Shown here one piece after another: positions 8,031 through 16,060 of a stretch of 53,583 nucleotides of DNA. Source of the stretch: Elusimicrobia bacterium UBA5214 (GTDB taxonomy: Bacteria > Elusimicrobiota > UBA5214); the NCBI GenBank assembly GCA_002412545.1, contig DHVG01000014.1:212004-265586 (forward strand). Reading direction: 5' to 3'. A model generated the notes under the pieces. That model was not told the origin of the DNA, did not search any database, and was given only the letters and a program-made list of their open reading frames with translations. The position numbers and the translations under genes were made by a program. Every line of letters starts with the position of its first letter. Position 1 is the first letter of the stretch.

Positions 8031-9901
8031 AAAAATTATTCTTTTTTCTTCTTTTTATCTCATTAATTCTTTGTTTGCCAATCTTATTTTCACGGATATC
8101 TTTAGAAAAGAGTAATCGCACTGTAGAAGTTTGTTTAGATTGGACTTCTTTCCAGCAAAAATGTAAAGAAGAGAATCTTCCCTGGGAAGAATTCTTGCTC
8201 AAAATCCGTGATTACGGTATTTCTTCACTTGGGTTAGGGGAAGATAATTTTACCGAAATAGAAGATAAGATTTATATCTTTACCGCCGGGGAGAGAGAAA
8301 AACTTGTCTTGCTTGGTTTAATCGCTCCCACCGCTTTACCTGAGGGTGAAACTTGGGTCTTCCGGGATAAATCTTTTTTTACCCGGATAAAGAATATCTT
8401 AGAAAAAAAATTAAACCGCTCGTTGACCTATTTCCAGCGGGGTGAATATTTTTTTCTTTCCTTGCCCCGCACCTTTGCTCAGAGTAGTTATAGTATTCGC
8501 GAAAACATTTCCGGGAAACCTAAGCACTCCAGGGCAAAGGTGCGGGGCGAGCCAAATGGTTTAAATTATGTTGACTTCCGTTTCGGTTATCAGGAAGAAA
8601 AAATCAGACAAGCGAAAAACTACGGTTTAAAAGTTCTTCTGCAAACGGAATCCCTTTCTGTTGGTGAGTCGGTTCCCGCCGGATTCTCATTTTTTGGATA
8701 CAAAGAAAATATTTCCGCTTTCACTTTTCCCAGTTATCTTCAATTTATTCCTTTGCTTCCTTCGGAAGAAAAAATAAATCCGGTAAGAAAATTTGAAGAA
8801 GATTTTCTTTCTCCCGGGATAAAACTTGCGCTCTCCGAATTCCTTCTGCAATCAGAATCAAGGAAATTCAGTCAACTAAACCATTCAGTATCCCGTCTCC
8901 ATTATTTTGGACCGGAAGAATATTCTTTATATGGAAAGCAAAAAAAAGCGGAAGAGAAGATACTTAAACGCTTAATCCGGGCAGTAAAAGAAAGGAATGT
9001 GCGTCTTCTTTATCTTTATCCTTTGCCCAAAGAATTTCTTCCCGCGGGAGACGGCTATTTTGATGAACATTACAATTTTTTTGCTAAGTTAAAAAAGAAT
9101 TTAGATAAAGAGAAATTCAAACTGGGGATAAACAATCCTTTCCCACAGGCAAATTTTCTTGCCCCGCGGACGAAATTATTACGTCAATTTTTATCCTTTT
9201 GGATTGCTTGTCTTTTTCCTTTATTTGGTTTAATTTTTCTTACGCGGAAGAAGAATTATCTTTTTAATTTTTTATTTCTTACTTTCTTTTCTTTATCCGC
9301 CGGATTTTTGATTGCTACATTGTTAAGCGGTAATGAATTTTTTCTTAAACTTGAAGAATTCCGGGGAGTAAAGTTAGCCCTTATTCTACCGCTACTTTTT
9401 GTTATTTCTTATCTTTACTGGGGCAGTTGGCAGAAAATTTTCCGGAAAGAGTTAAAAATTGGTATTTTTATGTTTTTCCTCGGAGGTATCTTAATTTTTC
9501 TCCTTTACTTTTTGCGGAGTGGGGACAGTTTTTCTTTTCTTCTACCCGGAGAAGAATGGTTACGCGATTTCTTAGAAAATATCTTTGCTGTCCGTCCCCG
9601 GACGAAAGAATTCCTTTTTGGACATCCGCTGCTCATTCTTGGATTATATTTGCTGAAACAAGAATCGGATAAAGGTCTTGATGCCCGTCCTTTTTTAATC
9701 TGCGGTTTTGTCGGTCAGGTTTCGATTATCAATACCTTCCTCCATCTGCATACCCCGTTCCTGGTTTCTCTCTACCGCACCGGCTTAGGTATTTTCCTGG
9801 GAACAATCCTCGGTCTAGTTTTAGTAAAAATCTACCCTCTATTTAGAAAGAAATTTTCCAAAGAATTATTATATGGTGTCAGACTTGACAAACTTGACTA
9901 A
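8027..9901 (+). CDS. DUF5693-like membrane protein
   Basis: A 624-residue protein with an N-terminal signal anchor (residues 3-20), a large extracytoplasmic domain to about residue 385, and a C-terminal half with about eight hydrophobic segments. I recognise the layout as DUF5693-like; such genes are, from memory, often next to csaB and thought to act in cell-wall polymer or S-layer linkage. Here a csaB-like gene lies 3 kb on, with a transposable element and a peptidase between. GTG 8027 overlaps the glgA stop. Two oddities: a 15-bp inverted repeat pair (8464-8548) lies inside the coding frame, and the last codons (VRLDKLD) plus the stop are written by the left end of the transposon, so the native C-terminus may have been lost. 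Confidence 0.6.
   Translation: MKKLFFFLLFISLILCLPILFSRISLEKSNRTVEVCLDWTSFQQKCKEENLPWEEFLLKIRDYGISSLGLGEDNFTEIEDKIYIFTAGEREKLVLLGLIAPTALPEGETWVFRDKSFFTRIKNILEKKLNRSLTYFQRGEYFFLSLPRTFAQSSYSIRENISGKPKHSRAKVRGEPNGLNYVDFRFGYQEEKIRQAKNYGLKVLLQTESLSVGESVPAGFSFFGYKENISAFTFPSYLQFIPLLPSEEKINPVRKFEEDFLSPGIKLALSEFLLQSESRKFSQLNHSVSRLHYFGPEEYSLYGKQKKAEEKILKRLIRAVKERNVRLLYLYPLPKEFLPAGDGYFDEHYNFFAKLKKNLDKEKFKLGINNPFPQANFLAPRTKLLRQFLSFWIACLFPLFGLIFLTRKKNYLFNFLFLTFFSLSAGFLIATLLSGNEFFLKLEEFRGVKLALILPLLFVISYLYWGSWQKIFRKELKIGIFMFFLGGILIFLLYFLRSGDSFSFLLPGEEWLRDFLENIFAVRPRTKEFLFGHPLLILGLYLLKQESDKGLDARPFLICGFVGQVSIINTFLHLHTPFLVSLYRTGLGIFLGTILGLVLVKIYPLFRKKFSKELLYGVRLDKLD
8464..8548. repeat. In-frame palindromic insertion inside the DUF5693-like gene
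   Basis: GCCCCGCACCTTTGC (8464-8478) is exactly inverted at 8534-8548, with 55 bp between. The encoded stretch (about residues 147-174) is low in conserved character and interrupts the flanking protein without a frameshift. Confidence 0.75.
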
Positions 9902-10839
9902 TTGAGATAAATAAAGTAGTATAATCAACATTATGCCAAGACACCCCAGAATCCATTCCGCCGATCTTCTTTATCATCTGATTGCTCGAGGCAATAACGG
10001 GCAGGAAATCTTCTTGGATAAAGGAGACTACGAGAAATTTCTCTCCCTTTTAAAAAATACCAAAGAAAAATATCCTTTTAAATTGTATAGTTATGTTTTA
10101 ATGCCCAATCATTTCCATTTATTATTAGAAGTAAGATATAGACCAACTTCCAGGATAATGCAGTCCTTGCTCACCGGATATTCAAGATATTTTAATAAGG
10201 AACATAGAAAAAGAGGGCATTTATTTCAGGGACGCTATAAAGGGATAATCTGTGAAAAGGAAAATTACTTTTTAGAATTGGTGAGTTATATTCATCTAAA
10301 TCCAGTGCGAGCGAAATTAGTGAATAGTCCTCAAAAATGGAAATGGAGTGGGCATCAGGAATATATCGGGGAAACAAAAAGGAAACTAATCGATTTTGGG
10401 TTAATCAGAGGTATATTTGGGGAAGGGGGGAAAGGATATCAGAAGTATAGAAAGTTTTTGGAAGATAAGTTGGGGAAAGAACATCAGGAAGAATATTATC
10501 CGGGAGATATAAAGCCGTTTCTTGGTTCAGAAGAGTTTATTTCGCAGTTAGAGAAGGAACCAAAGCAAGTAAAATTGGGAGAAAGGAAGAGTTTAGAACA
10601 GGTTTTAGAAGAGGTATCAAAAAAAGAAGGAATTAGACCAGAAAATTTAAGGCAAAAATTAAGGACAAAAGAAATAGCGAAAACAAGGATAAAATTTATC
10701 CAAAAGAGTACATTAGAGAATGGACATTCCCAAGCAGATGTAGCGAGATTCCTGAATTGTAACCAGGCCTATATATCAAGGGTAATACGAATTGAAAAAT
10801 AAAGAAAACGAGTTAGTCAAGTTAAGCAAGTCTGACACC
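9875..10839 (+). mobile_element. RAYT/REP-type element with inverted ends
   Basis: A 965-bp unit. The left end 9875-9901 (begins GGTGTCAGACTTG, ends AACTTGACTAA) and the right end 10813-10839 are inverted copies, 24 of 27 bases matching. It carries a Y1 transposase gene. Between the left repeat and the start codon are promoter-like hexamers (TTGACT with TAGTAT or TATAAT). A second left-end copy lies at 12799. The element sits between the DUF5693-like gene and the M28 peptidase gene. Confidence 0.8.
9933..10802 (+). CDS. REP-associated tyrosine transposase (Y1/IS200-like HUH)
   Basis: Single-strand DNA transposase of the TnpA_REP family. It shows the N-terminal HSADLLYHLIARGNNGQ segment, the HUH metal motif in VLMPNHFHLLLE (residues 56-67), the tyrosine-bearing region LLTGYSRYFNKEHRKRGHLF (84-103), and the family-typical YIHLNPVRAKLV. 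At 289 residues it is longer than IS200 transposases because of a C-terminal helix-turn-helix (HSQADVARFLNCNQAYISRV, about residues 264-283) resembling the DnaA-C-like domain often fused to these proteins. Intact frame; probably able to act on the flanking REP-like ends. These transposases are often domesticated, so current mobility is uncertain. Confidence 0.9.
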   Translation: MPRHPRIHSADLLYHLIARGNNGQEIFLDKGDYEKFLSLLKNTKEKYPFKLYSYVLMPNHFHLLLEVRYRPTSRIMQSLLTGYSRYFNKEHRKRGHLFQGRYKGIICEKENYFLELVSYIHLNPVRAKLVNSPQKWKWSGHQEYIGETKRKLIDFGLIRGIFGEGGKGYQKYRKFLEDKLGKEHQEEYYPGDIKPFLGSEEFISQLEKEPKQVKLGERKSLEQVLEEVSKKEGIRPENLRQKLRTKEIAKTRIKFIQKSTLENGHSQADVARFLNCNQAYISRVIRIEK

Positions 10840-10856
10840 GTATTGTTATATTTTAA

Positions 10857-12743
10857 ATGAAACAGATAGTGCTAATTTCTCTTATGGTTTTGTCTTTACC
10901 TTTTCCATTAAAGGGAGAATATCTGATAAAGATTCCCTACCCATTGGAGAAGCAACAGGAAATAGAAAAAATGAATCTTAATTTGCGATATGTGGGGAAA
11001 GATTTTTGTTTATTTTCCGCTTCTGCTGAATTGATGGTAAAAATTCCTGATACTTACACTATTTTGGGTAGTTACTCTGAAGAAGAAGAGATATTTTTTG
11101 TATGGGTAAAAAAACCAGAGGACTTGGGGGTTATTAGAAAATATGGTCAAGTGCTTTATTTCTTTAATCAGACAGCAATTATTAAAGGAAAAATTGAAGA
11201 AATTATTAAACTTTCAGAACAAGGATTTAAACTCAAACTTTTACCAGAAAGAATACCTTGGTCAGAACAAGTTAAATATTTTACTCCTGCGATTCGTTTC
11301 AAATCTTCAGCTGAAGAAACTGCAGATACTCAAATTATTAAAGAAATTCTCCAAAATTTTACCACTACCCAATATGTGGAATATATTCAGTATTTGCAAG
11401 GGCTTGAGACCCGCTATTCTTTTAGTCCAAAAATCCAAGAGACAAAGGATTATTTAGTTAATAAATTTCAAGAATTTGGTCTTTCGGTGTCCACATTTCC
11501 GTTTGCCCTGAAGTATAATAATCAAGATTATACACTTTATAATGTGATTGCTACTTTGTCCGGGGAAACAACTCCCAAAAAAGAATATATCCTTTGTGCC
11601 CATTATGATTCAACTGTTGATAATCCTTATGACCCAATGGTTTCTGCACCAGGTGCTGATGATAATGCCAGTGGTATATCTGCACTGCTTCTTGCCGCGA
11701 AATATCTCTCTCAAAAGAAGTTTAACTCTACAATAAAATTCGTCTGTTTTGCTGGTGAAGAACAAGGAATGAAAGGTAGTCAATCCTATGCCAAGGAGAT
11801 GTATAACCAAGGTGTCCAAATCTTGGGAACAATCAATCTGGATATGATTGCTTGGTGGAAACCGGGGATAAAATATGATTTAAACATCATTACTAATACG
11901 AAATCACAATGGTTAAGTGACTATTTAACTCAGATAAGTACAAAATATGTGTCAATGCCACTTGACCGAATGACAAACGATAATGCTTGGTGGGGTGACC
12001 ATTCCTCATTCTGGGATTACGGCTATACAGCAGTAATGACTTTTGAGGCATATCCGCCGTGGAGTGGTTCGGACTTTAACCTTTACTATCATACACCTGA
12101 AGATACATTGGATAAACTTGATTTAGATTTTGCTCTTAAAAACACTAAGACCTGTATTGCTACAGTGTGCGAACTTGCTGACCCTTACAATTTGCCAACA
12201 AAAATTACTTTACTTGAACCGGATGGTAAAAACGATACGGTAAAATGGGGCGAAAAATATAATATTCTTTGGTCTGGAACAACAAATCAAATCTCACTTT
12301 CCTATGCTCCCGGAATAGATGGTGAAAAAAATCCGATTGTTACTTGTGACGGTAGTTTAGAAAAATATGAGTGGGATACATCTTCAACACCACAAGGGGA
12401 ATATTATATTTACGCTAAGGATGAAGTGAACGGTGATTCTGATTGGAGTTCGGGTCCACTGACGGTTTTAGCAGGAGAATTAAGAGTTTATGTTTATCCT
12501 AATCCTTATTACCCTTTCAAAGACAATCAGTTGATTTTTGTCGGTTTACCAGATTATGCTCAATTACGAATTTATAGTTTAACCGGAGAACTTCTCTTTG
12601 AAAGAGAAATCTACAGCCAATTTAGATGGTCTTGGGAAGGTAAAAACGAAAATAATGAAAAAGTTGCATCCGGAATATACATTTATACAGTTACGGATGG
12701 TAATAATCAACAGACAAAAGGTAAAATTGCAATTCTTAAATAA
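10857..12743 (+). CDS. Secreted M28 family zinc peptidase with C-terminal sorting-like domain
   Basis: Exported metallo-aminopeptidase. Residues 1-20 are a signal peptide and about 21-180 look like a prodomain. The M28 catalytic domain (about 185-430) shows the zinc-ligand series: H249 in LCAHYDS, D269 in GADDNASG, E301/E302 in AGEEQG, NLDMIAW, and the final histidine in YYHTPEDTLDKLD. An Ig-like segment follows, then a C-terminal domain beginning VYVYPNPYYP with the FlgD/T9SS-tail pattern (LRIYSLTGELL, WEGKNENNEKVASGIYIY). It starts 18 bp after the transposon right end with no clear ribosome site, so the insertion may have affected its leader. It probably degrades peptides outside the cell or at its surface. 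Confidence 0.85.
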   Translation: MKQIVLISLMVLSLPFPLKGEYLIKIPYPLEKQQEIEKMNLNLRYVGKDFCLFSASAELMVKIPDTYTILGSYSEEEEIFFVWVKKPEDLGVIRKYGQVLYFFNQTAIIKGKIEEIIKLSEQGFKLKLLPERIPWSEQVKYFTPAIRFKSSAEETADTQIIKEILQNFTTTQYVEYIQYLQGLETRYSFSPKIQETKDYLVNKFQEFGLSVSTFPFALKYNNQDYTLYNVIATLSGETTPKKEYILCAHYDSTVDNPYDPMVSAPGADDNASGISALLLAAKYLSQKKFNSTIKFVCFAGEEQGMKGSQSYAKEMYNQGVQILGTINLDMIAWWKPGIKYDLNIITNTKSQWLSDYLTQISTKYVSMPLDRMTNDNAWWGDHSSFWDYGYTAVMTFEAYPPWSGSDFNLYYHTPEDTLDKLDLDFALKNTKTCIATVCELADPYNLPTKITLLEPDGKNDTVKWGEKYNILWSGTTNQISLSYAPGIDGEKNPIVTCDGSLEKYEWDTSSTPQGEYYIYAKDEVNGDSDWSSGPLTVLAGELRVYVYPNPYYPFKDNQLIFVGLPDYAQLRIYSLTGELLFEREIYSQFRWSWEGKNENNEKVASGIYIYTVTDGNNQQTKGKIAILK

Positions 12744-12798
12744 AGGGGGGATTGAGAAAAAATGAAAGAAAAGTTTGAGTACTTCGTATGGTGTGTAC

Positions 12799-12852
12799 GG
12801 TGTCAGACTTGATAAACTTGACTAATTGAGACATATTAAAATAGTACAATCA
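12799..12852. repeat. Solitary copy of the RAYT element left end
   Basis: 12799-12825 matches the element left end at 9875-9901 with one substitution, in the same orientation. The similarity continues through the AATTGAGA...TAGTA(T/C)AATCAA leader up to where the transposase should begin. No transposase follows. At 12862 a weaker GGTGCCGTATTTGACA match begins. The rest of 12744-12940 holds no gene. Confidence 0.7.
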
Positions 12853-12940
12853 AAAAGTGATGGTGCCGTATTTGACATTTCGTTTGTGAGGTGGGCTTAG
12901 GTTTAGTGGGCGTGGTCGGGGAATTCGGGAATAATTGAAA

Positions 12941-13987
12941 ATGGCAAGAATTTTGATTTCCGGGTATTATGGTTTTGGGAATACCGGTGATGAACTGATT
13001 TTGTTTTCACTGCTTAATTCTTTGAGAAGAGTGCAACCTGATTTAGAAATTACGGTTCTTTCGGCTAATCCGGCAAAAACTGCCGGAGAATATCAAGTTA
13101 AAGCAATTAACCGCGGGAATATTCTTGCTTTCTTGAAAGAACTTAAGAATACCGATTTATTCATTTCCGGTGGCGGTGGGTTACTGCAGGATATTACCAG
13201 TTTCAGTAGTTCATTTTATTATCTTGGCTTGTTCTTTCTTGCCCAGTTTTTTGGGAAAAAAACATTTCTTTATGCCCAGGGAATTGGTCCCTTAAAGAAT
13301 CGGTTTCTTCGTTTTTCTACGCGTTTTATTCTCAACCGGGTGACGGGTATTACTCTCCGTGATGAAAATTCAAAATTTTTTCTTCAATCAATTGGTGTTT
13401 CTCATCCGGGAATAGAAGTTACTGCTGACCCGGTCTTTGCTCTGAATCTAGAGAAAGGGGATTCATCGGAAGAGAAGAAAGAGTTAAGAAGAATCGGTTT
13501 CATTTTACGTAGATTAAAACCAAATGAAGAAAAAATTTTAGTTGAAGTGATGTACTTAATTCAAGATAAATTAGGGGTAAAAATATTTCTTCTTTCCTTT
13601 CAAGAGAAAGAAGACCTTCCGGTATGCGAGAAGTTAGCAAAGAATAGAATTGAACTATTCCGCTGGGAGAACTTTAATCAATTGTTTGATTTTTTCTCCA
13701 CCTTGGATATGGTGGTCAGTATGCGTCTGCACGGTCTGATTCTTGGAATTTTGCAAAATAAACCGGTGGTTGGTTTGAGTGACGACCCGAAAATAAGCGC
13801 CTTAGCGGAAATTTTTTCTTTCCCGGTGTTTTCAAGAGACGATTTGAAAAACAAAAATTTAGTTGATTCAGTTATTCAAATTTGGCAAGAGCGGGAAAAA
13901 TATTGTAAAATTGTTGTAGAAAAAATACCCGAACTTAGGCGAAAGGCAGAAAAGACCGCAGAATTAGCGTTAGTGATGCTTAAGTAA
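12941..13987 (+). CDS. csaB: Polysaccharide pyruvyl transferase, CsaB-like
   Basis: GT-B fold transferase that adds pyruvate ketals to cell-wall polymers; in Firmicutes CsaB makes the S-layer-homology-domain anchor. It shows GYYGFGNTGDELILFSLL at residues 7-24, the SGGGGLLQD loop, LYAQGIGPL, and MRLHGLILGI with following conserved residues, all normal for the pyruvyl transferase family. The 348-residue length fits. I used ATG 12941 instead of TTG 12935; neither has a strong ribosome site. The distance from the DUF5693-like gene is due to the transposon and the M28 gene. CsaB against another WcaK-like pyruvyl transferase is an inference. Confidence 0.8.
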   Translation: MARILISGYYGFGNTGDELILFSLLNSLRRVQPDLEITVLSANPAKTAGEYQVKAINRGNILAFLKELKNTDLFISGGGGLLQDITSFSSSFYYLGLFFLAQFFGKKTFLYAQGIGPLKNRFLRFSTRFILNRVTGITLRDENSKFFLQSIGVSHPGIEVTADPVFALNLEKGDSSEEKKELRRIGFILRRLKPNEEKILVEVMYLIQDKLGVKIFLLSFQEKEDLPVCEKLAKNRIELFRWENFNQLFDFFSTLDMVVSMRLHGLILGILQNKPVVGLSDDPKISALAEIFSFPVFSRDDLKNKNLVDSVIQIWQEREKYCKIVVEKIPELRRKAEKTAELALVMLK

Positions 13988-14009
13988 CTTCGCATAAATT
14001 CTTTACATT

Positions 14010-14089
14010 GATTACGACAATTGGGGAACAAACGACTGCAGTGATTCGTTGACGGGATGGGTTAATCATTGTAATCGCCTTTCGTAATC
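14010..14089. repeat. Inverted repeat in the csaB-ftsX gap
   Basis: GATTACGA (14010-14017) is inverted at 14082-14089. It fills most of the 122-bp gap and belongs in style to the dispersed 'gattac/gtaatc' palindromes near 5143. No gene is seen. Confidence 0.45.
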
Positions 14090-14109
14090 GCTGGAATCAA
14101 GATAGTATA

Positions 14110-14862
14110 ATGAAACTTTTTATTCGTTATCTAACCAATTTTATTCTCTATTTTATTTTGGTTTTTTTTCTGGTTTTTTATTTTCTCTTCTTTTTGAATT
14201 TGCGTAACGAAGGAGAAAATTTAGCCAAAAAAATTGAACTGGTAGTTTTCCTTAAGGATGGACTATCCTCGGAGATAATTGCCCAATTAGGTGAAAATTT
14301 ACGGCAGACAAAAAATGTAAAGGATGTATTCTATACTTCTAAGGATGAGGCATTAAAACAGTTACTGGGGAATCCAGTGATTAAGGAAGGAGTTACTTTA
14401 CTTAAAGAAAATCCGCTTCCAGCATCGTTTACAGTTTACCCACAAAGTTTTGAAGAAAAAGAAATCAGTGAACTGCGTGAGCATCTCTCCTCTTTGTCCG
14501 GAGTAGAAAAAGTAATTTTCAATGAAGAAATTTTTAACCGTTACTTATGGCTGGAAGCACTTTACAAAAGATTGGACATTTTCAATCTTATTTTCTTAGG
14601 TTTATTTTTTATTTTGCTAATTTTTACTGTTGGTTATCTTTTTCTTAGCCCAAATAAAAAGGAAATGATATTTACCTATTTCCGACAGATTCTTCTTTCT
14701 TTTTCGGCTACGGGTGCAATTCTTTTTCTTTTCTACGAAATAAAATTACGTTTCTTAAAAACAATTATTTTCTTTAACCTTAAAGAAATAATTTTTCTCT
14801 TAGCAGGTATCTTAATTTTTACCTTTTTCTTGAGTGTATTTTTGTTTGAAAAGAATGAATAG
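14110..14862 (+). CDS. ftsX: Cell division protein FtsX
   Basis: Membrane subunit of the FtsEX complex, which transmits ATP-driven changes to periplasmic peptidoglycan hydrolase activators at the division septum. Four transmembrane segments (about residues 9-31, 157-180, 195-217, 223-246) surround a periplasmic loop with the FtsX pattern: KNVKDVFYTSKDEALKQLLG, ENPLPASFTVYPQ, GVEKVIF. At 250 residues it is slightly short. The partner ATPase gene ftsE, usually directly upstream, is absent from the window; csaB is there instead. Its stop overlaps the start of the EnvC-like gene, matching the functional link. Confidence 0.85.
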   Translation: MKLFIRYLTNFILYFILVFFLVFYFLFFLNLRNEGENLAKKIELVVFLKDGLSSEIIAQLGENLRQTKNVKDVFYTSKDEALKQLLGNPVIKEGVTLLKENPLPASFTVYPQSFEEKEISELREHLSSLSGVEKVIFNEEIFNRYLWLEALYKRLDIFNLIFLGLFFILLIFTVGYLFLSPNKKEMIFTYFRQILLSFSATGAILFLFYEIKLRFLKTIIFFNLKEIIFLLAGILIFTFFLSVFLFEKNE

Positions 14863-15997
14863 ATTATTATTTTTGGTGTTTTTCTTTACTTTATCTTCTT
14901 TTTCTTTAGCCGCGGTGAATAATTATGACCAGGAAATTAAAGAATATGACCAGGGAATTAGAAATAAACAAAGTGAAATCCAAAAATTACAGAAAGAAAT
15001 TGAAAAACTGAAAAAAGTTAAAGAAAAGAGTAAAAGCAAAGAAGAAAATTACCGGCAGGAGATAAAAAAGATAGAAGAAGAAATTGGACTCTTGGATAAA
15101 GAAATAAAGAAATTTGAGCAAGCAAAAAAGGAAACCGAGAAAAATATTCGTATTACCGAAGGGGTTTATCAGGATACGGAAAAAGAAAGAATAAATCTGG
15201 CCGAGGTAATAAAAAAAGAAATAAATTTTTTTTATCTCCGGCAGAAATTTTATTCTCAACCGAAAGAAAATTATTATCTTTTAACTTTACTTAAACAAAA
15301 GGAAGATTTCTATCAGGTTACCGAAAGAAAGAAAAAAGACCTGGAAAAAGAAAAAGAAACTTTATTTTTGAAAAAGAAGGAGATAGAGAGCGAAAAAGAG
15401 AAAAAGCAAACTGAAGGGAAAGAGAGGAAAAATATAAAAAAAGATAAACAAATTCTTCTGGTGCAAACTGAAGAGGAAAGAATTAAAGCAGAAAAGGAAA
15501 TTGAAAATTTAAAGAAAGCATCTACGGATTTAGAAAAACTTATCTTTTCTCTGGAAAAAAAGAAAAAAGATACTGAAGAAGCAAAAAGACAGGCAATTTT
15601 AGCCCGGGAAGATTTTGCCGCAAAAAAGGGGTATCTACCTTGGCCAGTAGAAGGTGAAACAGTAGTTAAGTTCGGTCGGCAGAAACATCCAGAATTTAAT
15701 ACTTATGTGGTGAATAACGGAATAAAAATCCGTCCGCGTGGAGAAAAAAAAGTAAATGCCATCGCTCAAGGTAAAGTGGTCTATGCCGCTGAATTCCAGA
15801 CTTACGGTAAAACGATTATTCTTGACCATGATGGAGGATTCTACACCGTTTATGGTTCATTGGGTGAGATTTTAGTTAAAGAAGGTAAAGAAGTAATCTT
15901 AGGTGAACAAATTGCTCATCTCGCTAATGAACCTTTATATTTTGAACTGCGTGACCAAGGCCAACCTACCGACCCGTTAATCTGGTTAAGAAAGTAA
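14855..15997 (+). CDS. EnvC-like murein hydrolase activator (coiled coil plus degenerate LytM)
   Basis: Periplasmic activator of cell-wall amidases recruited by FtsX. A signal peptide (residues 1-20) is followed by a very lysine/glutamate-rich coiled coil (about 25-255) and a C-terminal M23/LytM domain (about 260-380). The zinc residues of active M23 enzymes are missing: the HxxxD position reads NGIKIRP and the HxH position reads YFELR. That is the degenerate state expected for EnvC/NlpD-type activators. I start at ATG 14855, which overlaps the ftsX stop; a longer frame from 14834 would spoil the signal peptide. Gene order ftsX-envC-like supports the role. Confidence 0.82.
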   Translation: MNRLLFLVFFFTLSSFSLAAVNNYDQEIKEYDQGIRNKQSEIQKLQKEIEKLKKVKEKSKSKEENYRQEIKKIEEEIGLLDKEIKKFEQAKKETEKNIRITEGVYQDTEKERINLAEVIKKEINFFYLRQKFYSQPKENYYLLTLLKQKEDFYQVTERKKKDLEKEKETLFLKKKEIESEKEKKQTEGKERKNIKKDKQILLVQTEEERIKAEKEIENLKKASTDLEKLIFSLEKKKKDTEEAKRQAILAREDFAAKKGYLPWPVEGETVVKFGRQKHPEFNTYVVNNGIKIRPRGEKKVNAIAQGKVVYAAEFQTYGKTIILDHDGGFYTVYGSLGEILVKEGKEVILGEQIAHLANEPLYFELRDQGQPTDPLIWLRK

Positions 15998-16017
15998 TTT
16001 TTTTTGTTGTCCGAATC

Positions 16018-16046
16018 TTGATTTCTTAGGATTTCTTTAGTAAAAT
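16018..16046 (+). promoter_or_regulatory. Putative sigma70-type promoter for the histidine kinase gene
   Basis: TTGATT (16018-16023), 17-bp spacer, TAAAAT (16041-16046). The start codon is only 15 bp after the -10 hexamer, so the leader would be very short. Pattern match only. Confidence 0.4.
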
Positions 16047-16060
16047 AAATTTTTGGGAAA

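Noticed and set aside
14834..14854. Upstream start for the EnvC-like protein
   Set aside because: It would add MYFCLKR before the signal peptide and lies deeper in ftsX; ATG 14855 gives a clean signal peptide and the usual overlap.
14987..15259. A 90-codon phenylalanine-rich - strand frame
   Set aside because: It is the shadow of the lysine-rich coiled coil of the EnvC-like gene (AAA/GAA codons read backwards as TTT/TTC).
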